Origin: an uncultured Oscillospiraceae bacterium
GTDB taxonomy: Bacteria > Bacillota_A > Clostridia > Oscillospirales > Oscillospiraceae
Length of the DNA: 23,322 nucleotides
NCBI GenBank assembly: GCA_910584605.1
Contig: CAJUAW010000033.1
Coordinates: forward strand, 1-23,322
Reading direction: 5' to 3'
Positions within the stretch are counted from its first letter, which is position 1. Each line of letters opens with the position of its first letter. Of this stretch, positions 12,250 through 18,543 are shown one piece after another. The position numbers and the translations under genes were made by a program. A model generated the notes under the pieces. That model made no database searches. It saw only the letters and a program-made list of their open reading frames with translations, and was not told where the DNA came from.

Positions 12250-13695
12250 TTATCCGGGCCACTCTTGTGTAGACCACACAATGCCGGCAAGGACGAAAAA
12301 GACGCAGGGCAGGGCCACACCATTGCCCCACATCTTGTACTCGGCGGAATCCGAGTGCGGAGACTGCAGCCAGCTGACGATCTGGTTCCTGGTCTTGGGC
12401 TTGGTGGCCGTCCCTATGATCCTGCGGTGAGTTTCCCAGACCTCCGACCAAAAAGTGATATCCGCCTCTGTCGGCTCCGGGGTCTCCAGCCCAGCGCACC
12501 ACCAGTCCGGGAACCCCTGCAACCTGGCGCATTCTGTGGGGGTTAGCCTTCTCACAGTATAACCGATTTGAATTGCACCAGGGCCATTCGCCACCAAGGT
12601 CGGCTGCACCTGAGCGGAAATTGATGGTGTGAACTGAGCGGCCTTACCCTGATTGAAAGCGTTTCTCCCGATTCCATAGCAGACAAAGGGCTGGTTGTTG
12701 CCCCCGGTGCCATAGGTGGAACTGACCGTGGGCGCGGTGTCCAGTGGCCCGGTGTAGCGCGTGTCCTGACTGTGGTTCTCATACACAGCGGCGGGGACCA
12801 CCCCGGCCCGGAGCGTCGGGGAGCACTCCTCCCCGTATCCGATGGAGCGGCTTGCGGCGGAATGCTCCGTGCAGAAGCCGGCAGCCATCACACAGGGTGG
12901 GTGGTGCGCCTCTGCCCGTAAGGTGCAGGTGACTTCTTTTGTCACATCCATGCGCCTACCGCCCTGGTCGTTTAAGCAAATCCCGCCTGCTGCTCCAGCG
13001 CCGCCCGAAGGATAGCGGGCAGCTCTTTGCCACGCGCGGAAGCCCGCCGCAGAATACCCCGACAGGCCCTCGGACTCAAAGAGTACCCGTCCGGCGCATC
13101 GGCCTGTAAGATCTCCGACAAGGTAACAGCGGCGCCTTCGCTGGGGGACTCCCCAGAATTGAGCGTCAAAAACTCTGTACGCAACGCTCCATCGGTCTCC
13201 CATGTAAATGTCGGCGTAGGGCCATCGGTTTTTCTCAGGCATAGGAACCGAGGCCCCCGGCTCTGCGATGCCGATGACCGCATCGAGGACCGCCTTGAAG
13301 TCGAAGCCTTGGTTCGAGCTGAAGGCCCCGACAACGTTCTCCCAGCAGACCCAGCGCGGGTATCTTCCATTGGTTGCACACCTCATTTCCTTGATGATGC
13401 GGATGGCCTGGTAAAAAAGGGAGGACTGCGCCCCCTCCAGGCCGGCCCGCTTGCCGGCGATGCTCATGTCGGTGCAGGGTGAGCCGAAGGTGATGATGTC
13501 CACCGGCTCGATCTCTGCGCCGTTGATGGAGGACACGTCCCCCAGATGCCGCATCCCCGGCAGCCGCTTTGTTGTCACCCGGATGGGGAACGGCTCGATT
13601 TCCGAGGCCCACACCGGGGTAACGCCGGCCAGCAGGCCGCCCAGGGGAAAGCCCCCGGAGCCGTCAAACAGGCTGCCCAGCTTGAGCCTATCCAT
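12250..13695 (-). CDS. C5-cytosine DNA methyltransferase (Dcm-type)
   Basis: A 481-aa protein with the ordered C5-MTase motifs. These are motif I LFDGSGG (residues 9-15), motif IV with catalytic Cys74 in GSPC, motif VI ENV (119-121), motif VIII QRRRR (185-189), motif IX RRLTPTECARLQGFP, and motif X WGNGVALP near the C-terminus. The long variable region between VIII and IX (about 200 residues, Gly/Ser/Thr-rich) is the target-recognition part. No restriction partner is nearby, so it is an orphan methylase that may protect phage DNA against host restriction. The start overlaps the ParB-like stop by 8 bp. The C-terminal ~15 residues (FFVLAGIVW) are hydrophobic, as often seen in this phage group. 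Confidence 0.95.
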   Translation of the reverse strand: MDRLKLGSLFDGSGGFPLGGLLAGVTPVWASEIEPFPIRVTTKRLPGMRHLGDVSSINGAEIEPVDIITFGSPCTDMSIAGKRAGLEGAQSSLFYQAIRIIKEMRCATNGRYPRWVCWENVVGAFSSNQGFDFKAVLDAVIGIAEPGASVPMPEKNRWPYADIYMGDRWSVAYRVFDAQFWGVPQRRRRCYLVGDLTGRCAGRVLFESEGLSGYSAAGFRAWQRAARYPSGGAGAAGGICLNDQGGRRMDVTKEVTCTLRAEAHHPPCVMAAGFCTEHSAASRSIGYGEECSPTLRAGVVPAAVYENHSQDTRYTGPLDTAPTVSSTYGTGGNNQPFVCYGIGRNAFNQGKAAQFTPSISAQVQPTLVANGPGAIQIGYTVRRLTPTECARLQGFPDWWCAGLETPEPTEADITFWSEVWETHRRIIGTATKPKTRNQIVSWLQSPHSDSAEYKMWGNGVALPCVFFVLAGIVWSTQEWPG

Positions 13696-13939
13696 TTGCC
13701 CTGACCTCTTTCACCGGGGCCGTGTACGGGATACGTCCCCCATCATGGAGGACGCGGAGCCTCTGGTGGCCACCAATCACATTCCCTGTGGTGCGGTTCC
13801 ACACAATCGGCTCCACATTTCCAAAGGAGAGGATGGACGCCTTCAGCTTTTCATAGGCCGGATCTCCTGGCCTGAGAGCTTTCTGGGGGTTGTACTCCGC
13901 CGGGTTCAGTTCTGATAATTTCATCTTCACAATTTCCAT
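13688..13939 (-). CDS. Short ParB-like nuclease-domain protein
   Basis: An 83-aa protein starting at ATG 13939 with a textbook AAAAGGAGG site. MKLSELNPAEYNPQK, LKASILSFGNVEPIVWN and VIGGHQRLRVL are the classic ParB/Srx N-terminal motifs, with GGHQR the nucleotide-binding/catalytic loop. After that loop, relatives normally continue with EVDVVVVDL and often an adenine-methyltransferase domain. Here it ends in an unrelated DGGRIPYTAPVKEVRANG. It is therefore a stub or a minimal standalone version. It is coupled to the C5 methylase (8-bp overlap), so a joint role in DNA modification is plausible. Confidence 0.75.
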   Translation of the reverse strand: MEIVKMKLSELNPAEYNPQKALRPGDPAYEKLKASILSFGNVEPIVWNRTTGNVIGGHQRLRVLHDGGRIPYTAPVKEVRANG

Positions 13940-14060
13940 CGTGAAGACCTCCTTTTGTCGTCTGTCACCGCTGTACGACGCTGGCGGTCGCCGTACCCGA
14001 TGCAAGACCACGCGCAAAGGAGAGAAAGCGCGGAGCCAAAAACCTCCCTTCAAAAAGGAT

Positions 14061-14086
14061 GGCGGCCATTCCGAAGGAAGGCCGCC
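14061..14086 (-). terminator. Strong hairpin with T-run in late leader (terminator or attenuator)
   Basis: Minus strand: GGCGGCCTTCC, loop TTC, GGAATGGCCGCC (11 pairs, one bulge), followed by ATCCTTTTT. It lies about 30-50 nt downstream of the promoter at 14114-14143 and before the first late gene, so it could end a short RNA or act as an attenuation site. Confidence 0.6.
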
Positions 14087-14113
14087 TAGCTGATTTAGGA
14101 TTCTTGCAAGCCT

Positions 14114-14169
14114 ACAATATCACAGCGCAGGGCGTTTCGTCAAGTTTCACACCGTTTCACGCCGTTTCA
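14114..14169 (-). promoter_or_regulatory. Probable late promoter with four phased activator repeats
   Basis: Minus strand: TTGACG (14143-14138), an 18-bp spacer ending in TG-A, then TATTGT (14119-14114). On the plus strand GTTTCA/G occurs at 14134, 14144, 14154 and 14164, an exact 10-bp period. The repeats abut and overlap the -35 and reach into the end of the sigma-like gene. This is the layout expected for an activator bound on one face of the helix. The adjacent DUF1492-type regulator is the obvious candidate activator. All head genes lie downstream. Confidence 0.65.
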
Positions 14170-14565
14170 ACTTTTGGGATTCAGGTACCGATGACAGATC
14201 AGCTTGACGCTGTTAGCTGTGTTCCGGCCGCCGAGGGCCTTGGCCACCTGGGACCAGGCCATGCAGTGGACAAACCGCAGACGGAAAACCATACGGGTCT
14301 GGTCATCCTCAATCGTGGCTATGTACCTCTCCAGTATTTTCTTTTCCTGGGCGCACTCCGACTCAAGGTGGGAGATTCGTTCCTTCAAGTCCTCGATTTC
14401 AATGAGCAGACTGCTCACCTGATCCGAAACTCCCGGTGCATGGGGCATCCCGGTAATCTCCTGCGCACCCAGCCCAGCCGTTGCATACAGCGATGAGAGC
14501 ATCTGCCGGTTCCGCTCCAACCGCTCATGCAATTTGTAGTAGATTGAAAGTTCCCGCAGCGTCAT
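14167..14565 (-). CDS. Sigma-like late transcription regulator (DUF1492/ArpU-type)
   Basis: A 132-aa protein. The N-terminal half is a long helix/coiled coil (LSIYYKLHERLERNRQML, then LLIEIEDLKERISHLESECAQEKKILERYI). The C-terminal ~45 residues hold a sigma-70 region-4-like helix-turn-helix: RMVFRLRFVHCMAWSQVAKALG, then ANSVKLICHRYL. These proteins sit at the end of the early region of many Firmicute phages and switch on late genes. Position fits: a terminator-like hairpin precedes it, and the phased-repeat promoter for the late genes starts within its last codons. It is read from ATG 14565 with GGAGGGG upstream. Confidence 0.85.
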   Translation of the reverse strand: MTLRELSIYYKLHERLERNRQMLSSLYATAGLGAQEITGMPHAPGVSDQVSSLLIEIEDLKERISHLESECAQEKKILERYIATIEDDQTRMVFRLRFVHCMAWSQVAKALGGRNTANSVKLICHRYLNPKS

Positions 14566-14597
14566 ACCATCAGCCCCTCCGTGTTGCGTAGTTCTTC

Positions 14598-14621
14598 AAA
14601 ATCCCAGACGTTTGGGATTTT
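14598..14621 (-). terminator. Terminator-like hairpin after VRR-NUC gene
   Basis: A 9-bp perfect stem, AAAATCCCA / TGGGATTTT, with a 6-nt loop. It starts 3 nt after the VRR-NUC stop, with the T-run inside the 3' arm. It probably reduces early transcription before the late regulator gene. Confidence 0.6.
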
Positions 14622-14624
14622 GGC

Positions 14625-14939
14625 TCAGTTGATTCTCGCCGCCAAGATGATCTTCTCGACCTGTTCCGGGTAGGACACAACGGCGGCGGTTCCCCCGGCA
14701 GCATTGATTTCCTTGATGGTCTGCTCTTGGATTTTCGAGAGCCGCCCGACCTCTGGCCGCTTGACCTCGAAGCCGAAGAAGTGACCGGCTATTATGGCGC
14801 AAATGTCCGGGATACCTCCTCGGCTGTATGGTCCCGCTACGGTCTTCCAGACAAAGGCGTCCGGGTAGTTGGTTTTGAGCCAGGTTATGATCCGCGCCTG
14901 GTACCAGCTTTCTTTGTGGGGGTCCGCTTTTCCGCTCAC
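14625..14939 (-). CDS. VRR-NUC domain nuclease
   Basis: A 104-aa protein, a minimal VRR-NUC (PD-(D/E)xK fold) as found alone in phages. Catalytic-type residues are Asp45 in GGIPD, Glu58 and Lys60 in FGFEVK, and a following Gln in LSKIQEQTI. The Trp/Tyr-rich N-terminal part (ESWYQARIITWLKTNYPDAFVWK) and the closing AGGTAAVVSYPEQVEKII complete the domain. Family members are structure-specific nucleases, possibly resolving recombination or replication junctions. It starts with GTG at 14939, overlapping the preceding stop by GTGA, at the end of the early operon. Confidence 0.9.
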   Translation of the reverse strand: MSGKADPHKESWYQARIITWLKTNYPDAFVWKTVAGPYSRGGIPDICAIIAGHFFGFEVKRPEVGRLSKIQEQTIKEINAAGGTAAVVSYPEQVEKIILAARIN

Positions 14940-15415
14940 CTTTCCTCACCATCCATTTTTGCTCCGCACCAGGGGCAATAGTCGGAAGTGACAGGCCGGA
15001 TTTTTCCTCTGAGGTCATGCTCATATCTGTCCACTTCTGCTGAAGCTCCGCATCTGGAACACTGAGGCCAGTTGGAAATATAAATCCATTTCCTTTTGGT
15101 GCAGGGTGCTGGTATCTGTATAGCTCGGTCATCCCAATACTCCGAAGCGCCGACCTTCCTGGGCTGGTTTCTGTATGCCTCGATCCAGTCCGGGAGGCTC
15201 TCGTTTACGGCATCGAAGGTCAGGCCCCACCGCTCGCAAGCGTCCAAGGCGTCCTGAAGAAGCTGTCCCTCACGGACGGTCCAAAGGATCAGGCCAGCTC
15301 CGGCCTGTTGCTCCTGCTTCGCCCTCTGAATGACGGGCCAGTTTGGCTCTCCGATCTCTGGGAAGGCCTCAGTACAGAGGCACCCGTCGAAGTCGATTGC
15401 TATGGCTTTCCTCAT
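14936..15415 (-). CDS. HAD-like hydrolase fused to C-terminal zinc ribbon
   Basis: A 159-aa protein starting at ATG 15415 (ATGA overlap with the upstream gene). Residues 1-100 are a small HAD-type phosphatase fold: motif I IDFDG (Asp8, Asp10), a central ILWTVREG strand (motif II position), and SEYWDDRAI (Asp95/96, motif IV). From ~107 a different unit begins: KWIYISNWPQCSRCG, then YCPWCGAKM, with ligands C119, C122, C147 and C150. Elsewhere I know this ribbon as a separate small phage protein, so this looks like a fusion. The substrate is unknown; short phage HAD proteins may act on nucleotides or DNA 3' phosphates. Confidence 0.8.
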   Translation of the reverse strand: MRKAIAIDFDGCLCTEAFPEIGEPNWPVIQRAKQEQQAGAGLILWTVREGQLLQDALDACERWGLTFDAVNESLPDWIEAYRNQPRKVGASEYWDDRAIQIPAPCTKRKWIYISNWPQCSRCGASAEVDRYEHDLRGKIRPVTSDYCPWCGAKMDGEER

Positions 15416-15603
15416 TGCCTGCCCTCCAATTCTTTTCTGGCCCACATGGCCACGCCCTTCTTGATGTTGGCCTGGTAATACTCTGTACCGTTGAAATTCT
15501 TGCAGCCCCGGCATCCGACTAGGGTGCAAGAAATTTCGTCTTTCCACCGTTCCTCCGGAGCGGAATTGCTCTCCGCTCCACAGGGGTATCTTGGAGGGGC
15601 CAT
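15412..15603 (-). CDS. Small Cys-rich protein, unknown function
   Basis: A 63-aa protein from ATG 15603, two bases after the HD-hydrolase stop, ending in an ATGA overlap with the HAD/zinc-ribbon gene. It has CTLVGCRGCKNF (three Cys) in the centre plus one N-terminal Cys, enough for a single zinc site, then a helical C-terminus with ANIKKGVAMWARKELEG. No family is recognised. The tight coupling on both sides makes it a real gene. Confidence 0.65.
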   Translation of the reverse strand: MAPPRYPCGAESNSAPEERWKDEISCTLVGCRGCKNFNGTEYYQANIKKGVAMWARKELEGRQ

Positions 15604-15605
15604 GG

Positions 15606-16367
15606 TCAGGCCCCCTCACTCAGCGGCGGTGCTTCCTCGAAGGTCGACTCCCCGGTGACAGGGGCGTCCGCCCACTCCCCGGCGCTGGCTGCTCCACTGC
15701 TGGTCTCCGGCAGGTGGCCGTCGAAGGGCGGCTTGTTCTCCTTCTCTCCCTCCATGAGACGGCTGGCCATCATGTCCGCCGTCTGAAGGGCGAGGACTGC
15801 GGGGTACATCTCGATGCTCTTGCCGACGGCGTTGTCATTCTCGTAGTTCCCGTTCATCCCCATATGATGCCAGATCGCATAAAGCTCCTGACTGGTGAGG
15901 GTGGTGTACTGCTTGATGATCATGGCGCTCTTGGGGCCGTGGCCCAGCGGCATCATGTCATTCACTGTGTAGAAGGGAACCTTCTCCCACCTCCCGGTGG
16001 TGTCGTTCTTCACATTCCGGGTGCTGGTGCCGTAGAAGTGGGTCTTGCAGATGTCGTGGAGCAGTGCCATCATGATCACGCTGTCATCCGAGATGGTGTC
16101 CACCACCTTCCCAGCGGCCACGTACTCCCAATACCCGCTGCCCTCCTCGGCATCCGCACTCTGCCAGGAGAGCAGCCCGCGCAGCGCATCCAGGACGTTG
16201 AGACTGTGCTGGAGGAGGCCGCCAGGGGCGGCGAGGTGGTACTTGGTGCTGGCGGGGGCCTTGTAGAAATCGCTCTTCTGGATGTACTCCAGCAGCTTGT
16301 CCATGCCGGGGCGCTGAACCTTGGCCAGTTCCGCCTCAAAGCGGGTGATGTTGTTCTCGATATTCAT
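15606..16367 (-). CDS. HD-domain phosphohydrolase
   Basis: A 253-aa protein starting at ATG 16367 (AGGAGGAAACGAC upstream, ATGA overlap). Metal ligands of an HD domain are in order: His54 in LLQHSLNVLD, His104-Asp105 in ALLHDICK, His143 in PLGHGPKS, His167/168 in IWHHMG, and Asp198 in LQTADMMASRL. These enzymes hydrolyse phosphate esters such as nucleotides, (p)ppGpp or cyclic nucleotides. Phage versions like this one are usually uncharacterised. The C-terminal ~50 residues are acidic and low in complexity (GAASAGEWADAP). It could help nucleotide supply or counter a nucleotide-signalling defence; both are inference. Confidence 0.87.
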   Translation of the reverse strand: MNIENNITRFEAELAKVQRPGMDKLLEYIQKSDFYKAPASTKYHLAAPGGLLQHSLNVLDALRGLLSWQSADAEEGSGYWEYVAAGKVVDTISDDSVIMMALLHDICKTHFYGTSTRNVKNDTTGRWEKVPFYTVNDMMPLGHGPKSAMIIKQYTTLTSQELYAIWHHMGMNGNYENDNAVGKSIEMYPAVLALQTADMMASRLMEGEKENKPPFDGHLPETSSGAASAGEWADAPVTGESTFEEAPPLSEGA

Positions 16368-16648
16368 GTCGTTTCCTCCTTCAAAAATTTCTGTCCGCAG
16401 AAAATGCACCGCTCGATGCTGTACGGCATTTGGCCACAGGCAGGGCACTGCGGTTCGCCGTTTGGAATAATTTTGTCTGCCGAGGCGTCATACGATGGAA
16501 TCCAGCGGAGCTTGAGCGGAGGCTTTTTGCCGTTGGGCTTATCCTCATCCGCCGGCTGGTGCTCACAGCCACGGCACATCCTGTCCCAGCCGCACCGAAT
16601 GTCCTTGTGCCAATGGCATCTGATGGGGCCTGCTCCATATTCATTCAC
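16364..16648 (-). CDS. Zinc-ribbon protein, unknown function
   Basis: A 94-aa protein. GTG 16648 is chosen because GGTGAG lies 4 nt upstream and it overlaps the previous stop. Two Cys clusters are visible: C-x-W-H...CGWDRMCRGCEHQP near the N-terminus and CPACG...CIFCGQKF near the C-terminus, linked by KLRWIPSYDASADKI. The second cluster is a standard C-x2-C/C-x2-C ribbon. Small ribbons like this bind nucleic acid or proteins; the role is not known. It ends in an ATGA overlap with the HD-hydrolase gene. Confidence 0.75.
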   Translation of the reverse strand: MNEYGAGPIRCHWHKDIRCGWDRMCRGCEHQPADEDKPNGKKPPLKLRWIPSYDASADKIIPNGEPQCPACGQMPYSIERCIFCGQKFLKEETT

Positions 16649-16997
16649 CCTGCTCACCCCCGTGCAGAATTCTCTCCCCCTGGGCCTTGAGCTCCGGGAA
16701 AATCTTCTCCTGTTCCTTCTTGATCTGCTCATACTCCCGCAGGTACTTCTTGAAGGTGCGCTCCTTGAACCTCTTGGCGTGGGCCGCCTTGATTTTCAGC
16801 TGCACGGCCTTCCGCCGCTCGATCAGGCTCCGCATCGTGCTGTTGGTGGTGAGGATATGGTACTTGGTGCCGCAGGCCGGGCAGGAAAAATACTGCACCT
16901 CCAAGTCACCGTTCCGAAGCGACCCCAGGCGGGAATCGTCCACGGTGAACTGCTGGCCGCACTCATTGCAGTCGATGGGCTTGTCAAACAAGGTCAT
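16641..16997 (-). CDS. Zinc-ribbon/coiled-coil protein
   Basis: A 118-aa protein from ATG 16997 (GAGGAGGACACAAC upstream). A zinc ribbon at residues ~10-45 has CNECG and CPACGTKYHIL. It is followed by a highly basic helical coiled-coil: RSLIERRKAVQLKIKAAHAKRFKERTFKKYL, then REYEQIKKEQEKI. This suggests a DNA- or RNA-binding protein with a dimerising helix. No named family is recognised. It overlaps the next gene by 8 bp. Confidence 0.78.
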   Translation of the reverse strand: MTLFDKPIDCNECGQQFTVDDSRLGSLRNGDLEVQYFSCPACGTKYHILTTNSTMRSLIERRKAVQLKIKAAHAKRFKERTFKKYLREYEQIKKEQEKIFPELKAQGERILHGGEQGE

Positions 16998-17009
16998 GTT
17001 GTGTCCTCC

Positions 17010-17564
17010 TCAGTTTTGGTACTCTCTCGATTTGGGTACCCAGCGCAGATTGACATCCCCGCCGCACTTGCACCGAACCGTAATGTCCGGGTCTTCCAGG
17101 TTGGTCTGCCCCCACCTGGTCTGTTCGCAATAGGGGCAGGTGTATGCAAACTTGGCGAGCGGGGCATCGAGGTCGATCTGATGGCCGCACTTACAATCCA
17201 CCTCCGTCTGATACTCCCGCAGGAAAGTCGTAAAAGCGCGCCCACACTCTTTGCAGTGGAGGTGGAGCAGCCCTCTGGCACCATCCGGCTTTTTCTCCGG
17301 GGGAGGATCAGTCGCTCCCTTCTGCTCCGGCGAGCCGGTGGGGGCTTGGCTCTCCATCTCCGGCTCCACCGGGTCATCCGCAGGGGCCGGAGCCTTGGCG
17401 ACCGGGGCGTACTCGTTCATCAGGCGCTGAATGGTCTTCTTGGCCTTGGCGATTTCCTCGGCGGTAGCTTTTACCTCGACCGTGGTGTCAACGAGGACAC
17501 GGTCACTCCTCTCAATGCAGAGGGAAAAGGTGTATGTTGGTGTGAACCCATCGTAATAACTCAT
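17010..17564 (-). CDS. Double zinc-ribbon protein
   Basis: A 184-aa protein. ATG 17564 is preferred (GGAGGAAACAAT upstream and ATGA overlap with the previous stop) over an earlier in-frame start at 17633. Residues 1-55 form a small alpha/beta unit (MSYYDGFTPTYTFSLCIE, then TAEEIAKAKKTIQRLMNEY). A Pro/Glu linker follows, then two ribbons: CKECG...CKCG and CPYC...CKCG. It may be a nucleic-acid adaptor; function unknown. One of four successive genes with such ribbons. Confidence 0.78.
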   Translation of the reverse strand: MSYYDGFTPTYTFSLCIERSDRVLVDTTVEVKATAEEIAKAKKTIQRLMNEYAPVAKAPAPADDPVEPEMESQAPTGSPEQKGATDPPPEKKPDGARGLLHLHCKECGRAFTTFLREYQTEVDCKCGHQIDLDAPLAKFAYTCPYCEQTRWGQTNLEDPDITVRCKCGGDVNLRWVPKSREYQN

Positions 17565-18115
17565 ATTGTTTCCTCCTTCAGCTGTGGTGGGTACCGATAA
17601 TCGCGGCCGGAGTAGTCGCTGTTGATCCAGCACCCGCTCTCTGGGTAGCCCTCAGTCTTTGGCCACCAGAATTTCTTTAAAATTCGATTGTATATCCACC
17701 CGCTCTCCAGGCACCGGCAGTGCCGCGACCAGTAGCGGTTGAACACCCGGAGGCGGGGCTCGCGGATGGTGTTGATAAGGTCGTGGTACGCATCCATGTC
17801 CAGCTGGTCGATCAGGGCGGCCCGGAACTGGTCAACCAGGCCACCGGGTTTCTTTTCGCCCTCCCCGATGGCAGCGAGGCACTTGGCCAGCCACTCGTTT
17901 CCGGCTGTGTCCTCCGGGTATGTGGGGAAGTCCTCCTCAAGCTCGACACACTTTCTGTAGAACCAGACCGCCCCGTCCATGACCTCCGCCGCCAGGGTGT
18001 TGTAGGATCTGGCGTACTTAGTCGTGAGCTGCTGGAGCGGAACCTTCTCCCGGTTGATCTTGAGCTTTTGGAAGTCGGCGTGGAACCGAGTCAACCGCTG
18101 GGTATCAGTCTCCAT
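17561..18115 (-). CDS. Hypothetical phage protein next to origin region
   Basis: A 184-aa protein from ATG 18115 (GAGAGGAGGCGCC upstream), the first gene after the iteron region. It is mostly helical: LTRFHADFQKLKINREKVPLQQL, then SYNTLAAEVMDGAVWFYRKCVELEEDF. A Trp/Tyr/Cys-rich C-terminus (VFNRYWSRHCRCLESGWIYNRILKKFWWP) follows, with three Cys that could bind metal. No family is recognised. Its place between origin and zinc-ribbon genes suggests early expression. Confidence 0.65.
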   Translation of the reverse strand: METDTQRLTRFHADFQKLKINREKVPLQQLTTKYARSYNTLAAEVMDGAVWFYRKCVELEEDFPTYPEDTAGNEWLAKCLAAIGEGEKKPGGLVDQFRAALIDQLDMDAYHDLINTIREPRLRVFNRYWSRHCRCLESGWIYNRILKKFWWPKTEGYPESGCWINSDYSGRDYRYPPQLKEETI

Positions 18116-18135
18116 TTTGGCGCCTCCTCTCGGTT

Positions 18136-18231
18136 GCCCCTGTGCGGCCCACAGGGGCGCGTTGTGGGCCTCGTTCGCCGGGGTGGTAGGTTTACCCTTC
18201 TCTCCCCGTTGTCGCCCCGCCGTGCGGCGGG
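18136..18231. repeat. Two GC-rich hairpins upstream of 17561-18115
   Basis: A 9-bp stem, GCCCCTGTG / CACAGGGGC (18136-18158), and CCCGCCG / CGGCGGG (18216-18231) flank a stretch without coding potential. Neither has a clear T-run, so terminators are not certain. They lie between the iterons and the next gene. Confidence 0.5.
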
Positions 18232-18241
18232 AAACGGCCCC

Positions 18242-18543
18242 CTAACACCTGTTTTTCAAATTAGGTGTTAGCCCAAAAACCTTTGAGGTTCCAAGGGTTG
18301 ACCCGTTTCCTAACGCCTAACACCTAATTTTCAGGATATCCCTTGTTTTCTTTTGGAGATGTCTCTAAGTCAAAAAAACGTGACTTGCAATCGTTTTGCG
18401 ATAATACCGTGTAATCGGTGAATTTAGGTGTAATAGGTGTTAGGAAAGGCCCGTACCCTTTGCCGCTCAAAGGTTTTTGGCCTAACACCTAACCGAACAC
18501 CTAACCGAACACCTAATTTTTAGGCGTTAGGCTTTTCGCCTAA
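18242..18543. other. Iteron-rich dyad region, probable replication origin
   Basis: About 300 bp without a gene. It holds roughly ten copies of CTAACACCTAA or close variants in both orientations: 18242, 18261, 18310, 18317, 18424, 18433, 18482, 18494, 18506 and 18520. Three of them (18482-18516) form a 12-bp tandem array. A 27-bp inverted repeat with one mismatch (18261-18287 and 18466-18492) encloses an AT-richer centre (about 18340-18410). The last element is a perfect 6-bp hairpin, TTAGGC-TTTTC-GCCTAA (18527-18543), that contains the primase stop codon. Iterons beside a primase-helicase gene are the classic sign of an initiator-bound phage origin. Confidence 0.75.

Noticed and set aside
12101..12532. 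143-aa minus-strand frame overlapping the methylase end
   Set aside because: It mostly mirrors the methylase gene in another frame, with no ribosome binding site and no recognisable domain.
18116..18240. tRNA or other small RNA gene in the GC-rich hairpin stretch
   Set aside because: Hairpins do not form a cloverleaf and no promoter or T-run could be seen on either strand.
18242..18543. CRISPR array
   Set aside because: Repeats are only 11-12 bp, in both orientations, with irregular or no spacers. This suits iterons.
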